A program made the translations under genes and the position numbers. DNA of 64,000 nt from Fibrobacter sp. Its GTDB lineage: Bacteria; Fibrobacterota; Chitinivibrionia; Chitinivibrionales; Chitinispirillaceae. Shown one piece after another: positions 31,503 to 41,680 of this stretch; positions within the stretch are counted from its first letter, which is position 1, and each line of letters opens with the position of its first letter. Under the pieces are notes generated by a model. It worked only from the letters and a program-made list of their open reading frames with translations, made no database searches and was not told the DNA's origin. The stretch spans positions 1 through 64,000 of the forward strand of contig JAAYPC010000079.1 of assembly GCA_012519985.1 (NCBI GenBank), given 5' to 3'.

Positions 31503-32658
31503 ATTTAACATTCGAAGGTTTCTTCTGGAAGAAGAAGAGAAACTCAGCCCTTTTGCAAAAAAAAGCAGTGAGTCTGCGGGAAGAAAATTCCCTCTTAAAC
31601 GTGATCCGTTTCGACTCGAGTTTGCTCGTGATGAAACCAGAATCTTGCATTCACCTCCTTTTCGACGTCTCAAACACAAGACTCAGGTTTTCTTATCTCC
31701 CAATAATGATCATATCTGCACCAGAATGGAACATGTGCTGCATGTTTCCAGTATTGCGGCGGTAATAGGACGATGCCTGAATCTCAATATTGATCTTATT
31801 AATGCTATTGCAAAAGGTCATGATCTGGGGCATCCGCCATATGGGCATGCTGGTGAACGTGTTTTGGATAAAATCTTAAAACAAAAGAATGTAAAAGAAG
31901 GTTTCAAGCACGAAATTCATGGCTTACGGGTGGTTGATAAGCTCACAAATTATGGTGCAGGATTGAATTTGACCTATGAAGTAAGAGATGGGATAATTAC
32001 TCATTGTGGTGAATCTTTTGAGAGGATAATTACTCCGGACCGGACCAGAGACATTGAAAAAATCGATTCGATTAATGACCGTGGCCTTTATCCGGCTACC
32101 CTGGAGGGGTGTCTTGTAAGAATGGTGGACAGAATCGCTTATCTGGGAAGAGATATGGAGGACGCCATCAAGGCAGGATTGATCAGAAAGGCTGACATTC
32201 CCTCAGATATAGCCAGGAATCTGGGTACTGAAAATGGCAAGATCATTGGTATCTTTGTAAACGACACCATTGCCAACAGTCATAACAAGGATTCCATAGA
32301 GATGAGCGAAGAGGTGTTTCACTATATGTATCAATTGAAGCTTTTCAATTACAAAAACATCTATCAACATCCTGAGGTGGAGCGCAAATCTCATAAAGCT
32401 GCTCATCTGATCGAGCTTTTGTTCAGTGAACTGGAGTATATCCTGGAAAAATCGGAGCGGGGAAAAAATAGCTCCTATATTCTATCTCTTATAAAGGAAG
32501 CACCTGTAATGGAAGTGTTTTTTAATTTTATAAAAAACACTAATTACAATGATCAGACACCATCATATTTGATGGTAACCGATTTTATTGCAGGAATGAC
32601 TGATATCTTTGCTGAACGTACCTTTATGCAGCTTTTCTCACCAGACAGGGTAATCTAA
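31492..32658 (+). CDS. dgt: dGTP triphosphohydrolase-like HD-domain protein
   Basis: ARDETRILHSPPFRRLKHKTQVFLSPNNDHICTRMEHVLHVSSIA...AIAKGHDLGHPPYGHAGE; overlaps the upstream phosphatase gene. Confidence 0.9.
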   Translation: MSTEFNIRRFLLEEEEKLSPFAKKSSESAGRKFPLKRDPFRLEFARDETRILHSPPFRRLKHKTQVFLSPNNDHICTRMEHVLHVSSIAAVIGRCLNLNIDLINAIAKGHDLGHPPYGHAGERVLDKILKQKNVKEGFKHEIHGLRVVDKLTNYGAGLNLTYEVRDGIITHCGESFERIITPDRTRDIEKIDSINDRGLYPATLEGCLVRMVDRIAYLGRDMEDAIKAGLIRKADIPSDIARNLGTENGKIIGIFVNDTIANSHNKDSIEMSEEVFHYMYQLKLFNYKNIYQHPEVERKSHKAAHLIELLFSELEYILEKSERGKNSSYILSLIKEAPVMEVFFNFIKNTNYNDQTPSYLMVTDFIAGMTDIFAERTFMQLFSPDRVI

Positions 32659-32661
32659 AAA

Positions 32662-32925
32662 ATGGCAGTTCATTCCGACCATCACATACATCGTGATAGG
32701 AATATTCTTACTGATCTTTGGAACTCTTTCTGGAACCCACCAGAGCTGACCTGTCCTAAATGTGGATGTAAAGACACGGAATATTATGATCCGTTCTTTT
32801 TTGCCCCCATACGGGCTTTCAAGAACAAAAGACGAATAAAGTGCTGTTCTTGTGGTTTTATCTGGCGCCCATCAAGGAAAAATCAATCTTTCTGGGACCG
32901 TTATAAAAGAAATTATCTACCATGA
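32662..32925 (+). CDS. Small zinc-ribbon protein
   Basis: 87 aa with CPKCGCKDTEYYD...IKCCSCGFIW, 3 nt downstream of dgt. Confidence 0.65.
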   Translation: MAVHSDHHIHRDRNILTDLWNSFWNPPELTCPKCGCKDTEYYDPFFFAPIRAFKNKRRIKCCSCGFIWRPSRKNQSFWDRYKRNYLP

Positions 32926-32937
32926 AAGACAAGTTTC

Positions 32938-33918
32938 TTACTCTACCAGAACCTTTTTATTATTGACTAAGCTTGATTCGTATGCCAAAGCTAACTTTTC
33001 GCGCACTTCCTGCTGTATTTTGTCCATTTCGTGAGTTTCTATTTGTCGCTTAATTTCACAGTAGAGCTGAGAAATTGCTCGGTCGCGAATCATCTTATGG
33101 GTTTCTTCCGGAAGCTTCTGATATTCCAGTGCAATCAGTTCCTCTTTTTTAATTCTGGGTTTTGACAGATAAATTATCAGGAGTGAGATTCCAACAGTCA
33201 GCAAGGCTATGGTCCAGGGAAGAAAGGTTGTTGGGAAGTTATTTTGATTAAAGACGGAAAAGTCCTTTCCGGTTTTCTGATTTTGTGTTGGGAAACCGAC
33301 AAAAGATTCCGGTGAATTATTGCTGTAGATCAGTTCAAGTTTTCCAAAATCAGGAACCGAAACTTTTGAGACTTGTAAAGGCGGATCAGATTGATAAACA
33401 ATTGCTTTGTCATAAAAAAGGATAAAAGGTGAAAGACTTTTTTCTGCAAGTTCTCCCAGACAGTATTTAAGGTCGATTAGTACCGCTATAACTCCAGCAG
33501 CAGAGGTGTTAAGAGTAAGGGGATAAGATTTTAAAAAACATACATTGGAATTTACTGTAAAAACTTCGCCGGTGTAAGATGATCCTTTTTCTATGGAAGT
33601 TTGAAACCACGGCCGGTTCTTTACGTTTAAAGTGGCATTGGAATTAGTGCCACGATTTATGTCATTTAATACTTTTCCATCTTGGCAAACTCTTAAAATG
33701 CCATACAGTTGAGGATTGTTGTATAGAATATCTCTTAAAAGTGAATCAATTGCTGTTTTGGACCTGTTTTCGAATAACGTACCCTGAGAAAGAAATTCGC
33801 TTATAGAATCTGCCTTTTTCAGATGTGAAATAAAAACAGCAGATGCATTGTCCATATCAAATCCGCTGGTTGATACGCACAGAACCAAAAGAGAAAAAGA
33901 TGTGATTGTTTTTTTCAT
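32938..33918 (-). CDS. PDC/Cache-type sensor protein with C-terminal TM and short coiled tail, no output domain
   Basis: Signal peptide from ATG 33918; Cache-like NRGTNSNATLNVKNRPWFQTSIEKGSSYTGEVFTVNSNVCFLKSYPL...GVIAVLIDL; TM WTIALLTVGISLLIIYL; helical tail. Confidence 0.7.
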   Translation of the reverse strand: MKKTITSFSLLVLCVSTSGFDMDNASAVFISHLKKADSISEFLSQGTLFENRSKTAIDSLLRDILYNNPQLYGILRVCQDGKVLNDINRGTNSNATLNVKNRPWFQTSIEKGSSYTGEVFTVNSNVCFLKSYPLTLNTSAAGVIAVLIDLKYCLGELAEKSLSPFILFYDKAIVYQSDPPLQVSKVSVPDFGKLELIYSNNSPESFVGFPTQNQKTGKDFSVFNQNNFPTTFLPWTIALLTVGISLLIIYLSKPRIKKEELIALEYQKLPEETHKMIRDRAISQLYCEIKRQIETHEMDKIQQEVREKLALAYESSLVNNKKVLVE

Positions 33919-34136
33919 GATAACATCCTTTTCTGGAAGAGGGTAATACATTCTGTATCATTAACAGCAAAATTATCATCATTATACAATTATTATTTAA
34001 AAACTTTCAATACCTCTTTTACGCATAGCAAAGGATATGCACAAAAAACAGATCTTTTATTAGGCTATGTCATAACTTTTGTCATTACAGTGCATTATCA
34101 TGATTTACTATTAGAGAATACAATGAGGCGACATTT

Positions 34137-34544
34137 TTATCTGCAGACTGTTTTAAGTCTGAACTCGATTTCTACCATGATTGAATGGATTTGTGAACAG
34201 ATCGTTTTAAGTGCTTTTTGAGTATGAAGGAGTTTCTGGTAGTCAGAAGAGATGAATGCCTCCAGGAATATCTGATCGGTATTAATACAGATTCTTTGCA
34301 GATCTGAATGAAATGATCCCAGAAGCTTATAATAGGGAGTGGTTTTAAATTTCTGCAGAAAAATTCTGCATTTAAAATTAAATTCCCGGATTTCGCAATA
34401 TGTGCGAGTGATTTCTGATAACACGACTTCTCTTCTTAATCTCTTACCCAGGGTTGTGGCTACATAAAGGCAGATGAAGAAACTGAAAGTGGAAAATAAT
34501 GTTCCCATTAAGGTAAAAAGACATAGAAATGGCTGAATATCCAT
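34137..34544 (-). CDS. Hypothetical protein with N-terminal TM segment
   Basis: 135-aa ORF with TM then helical soluble segment; no family recognised. Confidence 0.5.
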   Translation of the reverse strand: MDIQPFLCLFTLMGTLFSTFSFFICLYVATTLGKRLRREVVLSEITRTYCEIREFNFKCRIFLQKFKTTPYYKLLGSFHSDLQRICINTDQIFLEAFISSDYQKLLHTQKALKTICSQIHSIMVEIEFRLKTVCR

Positions 34545-34639
34545 CGTTTTTTTCTCTCTTCTCTTTGCAGTAATTAAAGCAATTGCTCTACCATGGCACT
34601 TCTGTTGCTTTTAGACTCTTAGCGGAGGAGGTGAAGAGG

Positions 34640-36910
34640 ATGAGGTTGAAATGGTTTCCATGGCAATTCATGGTTAAGCAGGTTGCCCGCTCAAAAGGTT
34701 TTATTGATCCAATACTTCTTCTTTCTCATTTCAACCGCTTTGCGCAGCCTTCCGAAGTTTGGGCGCCAGTGGAGCTTTTGCGCGCTGGAACCGTTCTGCA
34801 TGCAAGGGGTTTGATAAACAGCCAGGTAATCCAACATAATATGGACTGGGTATGGCCTTACTGGGTAGAGCGTCAGTTTGATCCTGAAGACAAATCTTTT
34901 ATTCCCAGGGCATTCTCACTTACCCAGATTAACCTTACTCACCGAAACTGGACTGCTGTTGGGATACCTGGATACCAGGAATTACCGGTGGTTGATCCCC
35001 GGGGACTGGTAATGCCTTTTTTTGACAGTTGGTCTATTGACAGTTGGATTGTGCTGCCAGATGGCGGACGCCTTATTCCTTCAAGAGAGAAAAAGGTGCA
35101 GCAAAAGGTCCAATGGACAGACTCTCTTTCTGTGCTGACAAAATCAGAAAATGATAAGATACAGTTAGAATCAGAAGTCAAAGTGATTCTGGAAAATGGA
35201 ATACCGGTTTGCAGAATCTATTTAAAGGCGATGGCTTTATCCGATGGTTATCTGATAATAGCTTTGCGGCCATACAATCCCGAAGGTGTCAGTTTTATTA
35301 ACAGAATAGAGCTGCTGAAAAAAACTTACGGGTGGTTTATCGATAGAAAATATCTGGTTTTTTTCGATGAAAAGCCTGAAAAAAACCGTTTTTCCCATTA
35401 TCGGAAAGGCGATGTATATCATTGGATATTTTCTCCTATCAATGATAAACAAAGTGGGGTCCAGTGTGAAGTGGGGATGGCAACAGCTCTGGCAGCATTT
35501 TCCATTAAGGCCGGAGAACAGCGCTATACTGCAATCAGTATACCTCTTGAAAAAGGGAAAAAACTACAGTCGATCTATCCATTAACCAAAACCGCTCATC
35601 AGGTTTGGCAGGAAGCTTACGAGGGATGTTGTCAGATTCATCTTCCTTATCGAAATTTCGAGTATCTCTACGAAACTGCAATCAGAACCTTACTTCTGCA
35701 CACGCCCAGAGAATCCTATGCCGGTCCTTACACTTATAAACGTTTCTGGTTCAGGGATGCTGCTTTTATAGTAAAAGCCCTTTTGTGTACATCAAAAATC
35801 GAAAGGGCAGCACGCATAATTAATACTTTTTTTGAAAAACAGAATTCTGATGGTTACTTTCTTTCTCAGGATGGGGAGTGGGATTCCAATGGAGAAGCTC
35901 TGTGGGCCATGCAACAGTATTGTCTTTTCAGCGGTAAAAAGCCGCCATATCGATGGAAAGACAGCGTGATGAGAGCTGCAGAGTGGATCATTAACAAAAG
36001 AGTGAAAACTGAAGATAAGCTCATATACAATGGTTTATTACCATCTGGTTTCAGTGCTGAACATCTGGGACCTAACGACTTTTACTTTTGGGATGATTTC
36101 TGGGGGGTAGCCGGATTAAATGCTGCCGCTTATATGGCCAGGCAATGGGAGGAGCATCGTAGGGCAGAAAGTTTTGAGAACGAATCTAGAGACTTCATGG
36201 ATGCGATTGTCAGTTGTTTACAGAAAGTAGCAGGAAAGATGCGAAAGCCGGTTATGCCTGCATCACCTTACAGAAGGCCAGACAGTGGAGCAGTGGGATC
36301 TTTGGCTGCGGGTTATCCGCTGCAGCTTTGGGCTGAAAAAAACGACAGGTTATTGCTTACCGCAGATCACCTTTTCAATCACTGCCTGATTAATAATGGC
36401 TTCTACCACGACATAAGCCACTCCGGAATTAATCCATATCTAACATTGCACATAGCCCAGGTGCTTATGCGTGCAGGAGATATCCGGTTTAGAAGGCTCA
36501 CTGAAGCGATTGCAGAAATGGCTTCACCAACAGCACAGTGGCCTGAGGCGATTCATCCCAGATTAAAAAGTGGTTGTATGGGTGATGGACAGCATGTCTG
36601 GGCTGCATCCGAATGGATTCTTATGGTGCGTAACAGCTTTATCAGAGAGGAGAGAGAGCGTAATACCCTGGTGTTGTGTTCCGGAATTTATAAGGAGATA
36701 ACCGATTCTGCAGACATTATAAGTTTCGGTCCTGCGCTTAGCTCTTTTGGCTCTGTTTCTATTCAGATAACCAGAGACAAGGGAAAGTTGAAAGTACATT
36801 GGGATGGAAAATGGCACCAGGGGGAAAAACCGGAGATAGAGATCGCCTTTCCCGAGAAAGCTGTGATTAAAGTTGAACCAGGAAAACAGATCTGCCATGT
36901 TCCGGATTAA
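34640..36910 (+). CDS. Six-hairpin glycoside hydrolase (amylo-alpha-1,6-glucosidase/GH15-like)
   Basis: Purine-rich RBS before ATG 34640. TYKRFWFRDAAFIVKALLCTSKIERAARIINTFFEKQNSDGYFLSQDGEWDSNGEALWAMQQY, and DDFWGVAGLNAAAYMAR. Confidence 0.7.
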   Translation: MRLKWFPWQFMVKQVARSKGFIDPILLLSHFNRFAQPSEVWAPVELLRAGTVLHARGLINSQVIQHNMDWVWPYWVERQFDPEDKSFIPRAFSLTQINLTHRNWTAVGIPGYQELPVVDPRGLVMPFFDSWSIDSWIVLPDGGRLIPSREKKVQQKVQWTDSLSVLTKSENDKIQLESEVKVILENGIPVCRIYLKAMALSDGYLIIALRPYNPEGVSFINRIELLKKTYGWFIDRKYLVFFDEKPEKNRFSHYRKGDVYHWIFSPINDKQSGVQCEVGMATALAAFSIKAGEQRYTAISIPLEKGKKLQSIYPLTKTAHQVWQEAYEGCCQIHLPYRNFEYLYETAIRTLLLHTPRESYAGPYTYKRFWFRDAAFIVKALLCTSKIERAARIINTFFEKQNSDGYFLSQDGEWDSNGEALWAMQQYCLFSGKKPPYRWKDSVMRAAEWIINKRVKTEDKLIYNGLLPSGFSAEHLGPNDFYFWDDFWGVAGLNAAAYMARQWEEHRRAESFENESRDFMDAIVSCLQKVAGKMRKPVMPASPYRRPDSGAVGSLAAGYPLQLWAEKNDRLLLTADHLFNHCLINNGFYHDISHSGINPYLTLHIAQVLMRAGDIRFRRLTEAIAEMASPTAQWPEAIHPRLKSGCMGDGQHVWAASEWILMVRNSFIREERERNTLVLCSGIYKEITDSADIISFGPALSSFGSVSIQITRDKGKLKVHWDGKWHQGEKPEIEIAFPEKAVIKVEPGKQICHVPD

Positions 36911-36946
36911 GGCTCTATTACTGCTTTACTTTATTCAGGAGGAGAT

Positions 36947-38215
36947 GTGAATATTTTAATGATAACTAACACCTATTTGCCATTTATTGGTGGGGTTGAA
37001 AGATCAGTTAAAATATTTACTGAAGAGTATCGCAGAATGGGGCACAAGGTAATAATAGTAGCTCCCAGTTTTGAAAACATGCCCACAGATGAAACGGATG
37101 TAATCAGGGTGCCGGCATTGCAGAATTTTAATGGTACCGATTTTTCTGTTCAGCTCCCCATCCCAGGAATCTTGCATAATGCCTTAAAGGATTTTCATCC
37201 GGATATTGTTCACTCTCATCATCCATTTCTGATGGGAGATTCGGCTCTGCGGGTAGCTGCTCAGTTTAAGGTACCAATAGTGTTTACTTTTCACACTTTC
37301 TATGAACGCTACACTCATTATGTCCCTGGTGATTCTCCGGCTTTAAAGCGTTTTGTGATAGCATTGGCCACAGGGTATGCAAATCTGTGCGACCATGTGT
37401 TTGCTCCCAGTAACAGTGTGGCTGATGTGTTGATTAAACGGGGAGTAAATACACCGGTGGATGTAGTTCCTACCGGTATCGAACTCGAGGAGTTTGCCAA
37501 AGGTGATGGTCTGAGATTTCGTAAAGCAATGGGGATTCCCTTAAAGGCATTCGTAATTGGATTTGTAAGCAGGATAGCTCCTGAAAAAAATGTGCGGTAT
37601 CTTGGAGAGGTGGTATGCAGATTTCTTCGCAGCAATGAAAATACCTGTTTTTTGATGATCGGTAAGGGACCTTCAGAAGATTATATCAAGGATATTTTCC
37701 ACAAATACAATCTTTTTCATCGATTTTTTCATCCTGGCACCCTGGTTTCTCAACCCCTGATAGATGCTTACCATGCGATGGATGTCTTTGTTTTTGCTTC
37801 CAGAACAGAGACTCAGGGATTGGTGGTTACCGAAGCGTTGGCTTCAGGTGTACCGGTAGTAGCGGTGGATGGACCGGGGATAGGAGAAATAGTCATGGAT
37901 TATACCAACGGAAGGTTGCTCAAAAATTACGATCCAGATGCATTTTGCGATGCACTCCTTTGGGTTTACAGATTAAGTAACCAGAAGAAACGTCAGTTAA
38001 AGAAAGACGCAAGATTATCGGTATTGTCGTATTCCAAAGATATCTGTGCTGCAAAAGCTCTGGACATCTATATGTCATTATTAACCAGAAATCTTATGGT
38101 ACGCGATCATCTGGATAGCGCATGGGAAAAAACCAAAAGGCTTATAAAAGCAGAATTTGAGCTTTTACGGAATATGAAAAGAGCCACTGATGCTGCAATT
38201 AATGATAATGAGTGA
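36947..38215 (+). CDS. Glycosyltransferase family 4 (GT-B)
   Basis: MITNTYLPFIGGVERSVKIFTEEYRRMGHKV; ...FASRTETQGLVVTEALASGVPVVAVDGPGIGEIV. Confidence 0.92.
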   Translation: MNILMITNTYLPFIGGVERSVKIFTEEYRRMGHKVIIVAPSFENMPTDETDVIRVPALQNFNGTDFSVQLPIPGILHNALKDFHPDIVHSHHPFLMGDSALRVAAQFKVPIVFTFHTFYERYTHYVPGDSPALKRFVIALATGYANLCDHVFAPSNSVADVLIKRGVNTPVDVVPTGIELEEFAKGDGLRFRKAMGIPLKAFVIGFVSRIAPEKNVRYLGEVVCRFLRSNENTCFLMIGKGPSEDYIKDIFHKYNLFHRFFHPGTLVSQPLIDAYHAMDVFVFASRTETQGLVVTEALASGVPVVAVDGPGIGEIVMDYTNGRLLKNYDPDAFCDALLWVYRLSNQKKRQLKKDARLSVLSYSKDICAAKALDIYMSLLTRNLMVRDHLDSAWEKTKRLIKAEFELLRNMKRATDAAINDNE

Positions 38216-38246
38216 AAAGAGGAAACCAGATAAGGAGTAAAAAATT

Positions 38247-40415
38247 GTGAGAGCTTTCTGGAATAAAAACGGAAAAACCGGTCTGATTGATCCCTCACCT
38301 GAGATTACAAATAAAAGCCCGTCTGCAGGCCAGATGGCTCCACCTGTCAGGTTGACTCTGGAGGAGCTTTGCTGCAGATTCAGTCCAGAAAGTCTGAGTT
38401 TTGACACGACAGCCAACCTACCTGTAAAGCACTTATCTGTAGGCCAGGAAAGAGCAGTCAAGGCCATATCGTTTGGACTAAAAATTAAGAGCAGGGGTTT
38501 CAATGTATTCGCTTCAGGACTGGCTGGTACAGGTAAAGATAGCGCAATACTTCAGGAATTAAACTCAATTGCCAGATCTGAACCAGTTCCAGAAGATATC
38601 TGCTATGTTTATAATCATAAAAACCCCCACTCACCGAAACTTCTCTATTTCCCTGCAGGTTTGGGTAGAAAATTTAAATGTGAAATAAAGGAATTGCTTA
38701 GAAAGACTGCAGAACTTTTTCAAAAATACTATCAGAGCGATTACTCGCAGCTACTGGTTTTGTTAGATGGCTTGTTCGGAGAGATGGCACAGAGGTTCAG
38801 TACTATCAAAGGACTATCCGATTATCTTATCGGTCTAAAGGAGGATTTATTCAAAAATATAGGAAAACACAAGCCTGATGATTCTTCAAATAAATTTAGC
38901 TTTTTGGTGGCTCCTGAGAAATATGAGGTAAACTTACTGGTCGATAACAGTGAAACAACTGGCGCACCTGTGGTAGTCGAGCGTAATCCGTCATACAGCA
39001 ATCTTTTTGGATATATCCAATACAGAGTAGAGAATTCTTTTGTAGTTGCTGATCACCTCTGTTTGCAGGCAGGTTCTGTTCACAGAGCCAGAGGAGGTTA
39101 TCTGATATTGGAAGTAGAAGAGATTCTGGGAGATTTACATGCATGGAATGCACTAAAAAAGCTGTTACGTCATGGACATACCAATATAGAATACAGTCCT
39201 GAAAGAACATCCATGTTCCCAGGAGTTTTTCTTAAGCCTGAACCAATATCTATTGATTTAAAGGTGATTCTAACCGGAGATCCTGTATTTTATCAGACTC
39301 TTTACAATAACGATGATGAGTTTGTAAGAATATTTAAAGTAAAGGCAGACTTTGCCGAGCAGTTGAGTAAAACCGAAGAAAACATAGATGGGCTGGTTTC
39401 TTTTATAGCCAGAATCTGTAATGAGGAAAATCTCAGACATTGTGATAGAACGGCTGTAGCCCGGATTATCGATTACAGCTCTCGTCTTGCAGAGCACAAG
39501 CATCGTCTGAGTGCTCAGTTCGAAAAGATCGCAGATCTTCTGAGAGAAGCCGATTTCCATGCCGGTCAAAATGAATGTTCCTTTATTACAGGAGAACATA
39601 TAGTATTGGCTTGCGAAGCCTTGAAGTATAGATGCAGCACGATGGAGGAAAAAATATATGGTCTCATCGAAGACAGTACTCTTTATCTGGATACAACAGG
39701 ATGGGAAACAGGACAGGTGAACGGTGTTTCTATCGTAAACAATGGAGATTATGTATTCGGAGTGCCATCGAGAATTACTGCCAGGACATTTATAGGTGCT
39801 GGCAACATTATCAATATTGAGCGGGAAGCTGAGATGAGTGGAAAAATCCACGCCAAGGGAGTTCTGATTCTAAGTGGATATCTGGGACAGACTTATGCCC
39901 AGGATAAACCTCTGGCGTTATCAGCCAGCATCTGTTTTGAACAACACTACGAAGAAATTGATGGTGATAGTGCTTCAAGTGCAGAACTGTATTGTCTCAT
40001 GTCCAGCCTCTCCGGTCTACCGCTTCGTCAGGACATTGCAGTTACCGGTTCTGTTGACCAGAGAGGTATGATTCAACCGGTGGGTGGAATCAATACAAAA
40101 ATTGAAGGCTTTTTCAAGGCATGTCAATTAAAGGGGCTAAGCGGTACCCAGGGAATGATTATTCCTAAAGATAATGTTAAAAATCTTATGCTTTCCGATG
40201 AAATCCTGGAAGCTGTCAAAAAGAACATGTTTCATATATATGCAGTTTCTACAATAGAGCAGGGATTGCAGATACTTACGGGTAAAGATCCGGGAAAAAT
40301 CTCCAGTGATGGCTCTTTTCAACCAGATACAATCCATTTTCTGGTCAATCAGAAATTGCGTGATTATGCTTCTGTTGTAGACAGTTACGAGAAGGAGAAA
40401 GACCAGTATCTTTAG
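38247..40415 (+). CDS. LonB/YcbZ-like ATP-dependent S16 protease
   Basis: GTG start; Walker A GLAGTGKDS; S16 Ser motif DGDSASSAELYCLMSSLSGLPLRQDIAVTGSVDQRGMIQPVGGINTKIEGFF with catalytic Lys context. Confidence 0.88.
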   Translation: MRAFWNKNGKTGLIDPSPEITNKSPSAGQMAPPVRLTLEELCCRFSPESLSFDTTANLPVKHLSVGQERAVKAISFGLKIKSRGFNVFASGLAGTGKDSAILQELNSIARSEPVPEDICYVYNHKNPHSPKLLYFPAGLGRKFKCEIKELLRKTAELFQKYYQSDYSQLLVLLDGLFGEMAQRFSTIKGLSDYLIGLKEDLFKNIGKHKPDDSSNKFSFLVAPEKYEVNLLVDNSETTGAPVVVERNPSYSNLFGYIQYRVENSFVVADHLCLQAGSVHRARGGYLILEVEEILGDLHAWNALKKLLRHGHTNIEYSPERTSMFPGVFLKPEPISIDLKVILTGDPVFYQTLYNNDDEFVRIFKVKADFAEQLSKTEENIDGLVSFIARICNEENLRHCDRTAVARIIDYSSRLAEHKHRLSAQFEKIADLLREADFHAGQNECSFITGEHIVLACEALKYRCSTMEEKIYGLIEDSTLYLDTTGWETGQVNGVSIVNNGDYVFGVPSRITARTFIGAGNIINIEREAEMSGKIHAKGVLILSGYLGQTYAQDKPLALSASICFEQHYEEIDGDSASSAELYCLMSSLSGLPLRQDIAVTGSVDQRGMIQPVGGINTKIEGFFKACQLKGLSGTQGMIIPKDNVKNLMLSDEILEAVKKNMFHIYAVSTIEQGLQILTGKDPGKISSDGSFQPDTIHFLVNQKLRDYASVVDSYEKEKDQYL

Positions 40416-40465
40416 ATGCTCTGAACTGATTGGATTAAGAAACACAAATAATAAACTGCTGCAGT

Positions 40466-41593
40466 ATGTATATCAACCGAATGTCTTTATTCAGAAATGA
40501 GAGATTTGAATTCTTTATACATGTTCCGCTTATCTGGCAATCTGCAGTAATTTCATGGACTCTGGCTACTGGAATCTTTCCCTATTATTACAAATACCTT
40601 TCCCGGTTTGTTTACTGGTGGATGGGGGTGGCTGCAACTTTGGCACTAATAGCCAGTGTCTTAATGCGTGATACAATCCGCCTTTTGATTTTAAACCGAT
40701 TTGGGACTACTGTGACAAATCTTACTCTGTTTCTTTTTGGTGGTGTTACAGAGTCTTCGGCCAATGCAGATTCGCAAAAAGGAGAGCTTTTTGCGAATCT
40801 GTCTGGCCCAATTATTTATTTTGGTATGGCTTTTTTTGTACATTGTGTAATGATCATCTGCCAGACTCAGAAGCTGCCTCTTGAAATCATTGGAATCGTT
40901 GAGTTTGTCAGAATGATAAATGTAGCACTGGGAGTAATAAACATTTTTCCACTGCTGGTTCTGGATGGAGGTAAGATTGTACTGCTTTTTCTCAGTCGAT
41001 TTTTTGTAAGCTTTAAGAAAGCTGTTGCTTTTTTGGCAGAGATAACAAATGTGGTCGCTTTGTTGATTATGGCAGCGGGATTATTTGTAAGTATAAAGGG
41101 GTATTTTCAGGGAGGTTTATGGTGGATTTTGATTGGCATGTATCTGCAGGAGGGGACTGCGCTTTTTCAAAGAAAACACCAGATACGGGAAATATTGAAT
41201 AGTGAAACTGCAGAGAGAGTTATGAGAAGAGATCCTGTCTCTGTGCGATCTGGTCTTTCCATTATAGATTTCGTACAGAATTATCTTTATGATTTCCATT
41301 ATAAAATATTTCCAGTCTTAGGTTACGATCTTAAATTACAAGGTATATTGTTATCCAGAAAGGTGTTCGACCTGTCCTGTCAGCAGTGGAAAGAGCATAC
41401 AGTAAATGAGATCGCTGTATCACAATTATCAGAACTGACAGTAGATATAAACGAAAACATTTTATCGGTTCTTACCCACATGAAGAGAACTGGCCAAAGT
41501 AGATTAGTGGTAATTGATGGTGAGAAAAAACCAAAAGGAACAATAGTGCTCAAGGATATTTTAAAGTACCTTTCAGAAAAAATGAATCTTTAA
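40466..41593 (+). CDS. Site-2 protease (M50B)-like membrane protein with CBS domains; catalytic HExxH apparently lost
   Basis: SVLMRDTIRLLILNRFGTTVTNLTLFLFGGVTE aligns by position with S2P HELGHxxxARRxGI...LFPFGGVAE; ANLSGPIIYF (LAGP); IFPLLVLDGGKIVLL (PLDGGR). C-terminal CBS pair. Confidence 0.8.
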   Translation: MYINRMSLFRNERFEFFIHVPLIWQSAVISWTLATGIFPYYYKYLSRFVYWWMGVAATLALIASVLMRDTIRLLILNRFGTTVTNLTLFLFGGVTESSANADSQKGELFANLSGPIIYFGMAFFVHCVMIICQTQKLPLEIIGIVEFVRMINVALGVINIFPLLVLDGGKIVLLFLSRFFVSFKKAVAFLAEITNVVALLIMAAGLFVSIKGYFQGGLWWILIGMYLQEGTALFQRKHQIREILNSETAERVMRRDPVSVRSGLSIIDFVQNYLYDFHYKIFPVLGYDLKLQGILLSRKVFDLSCQQWKEHTVNEIAVSQLSELTVDINENILSVLTHMKRTGQSRLVVIDGEKKPKGTIVLKDILKYLSEKMNL

Positions 41594-41680
41594 AGCCCGG
41601 ATTTCATATAGCGTTAACGGAACAGAATTAAGGGCTGTTTTCTACTAAAATTACTGTTTTCACTGATAAGTGTTGCTAAA

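Noticed and set aside
31492-32658. dGTPase as part of a new phage-defence island
   Set aside because: No nuclease, toxin, CBASS, retron or other defence gene is nearby; neighbours are housekeeping-type genes.
39270-39851. 193-aa - strand ORF
   Set aside because: Lies wholly antisense to the LonB-like gene with no recognisable family.
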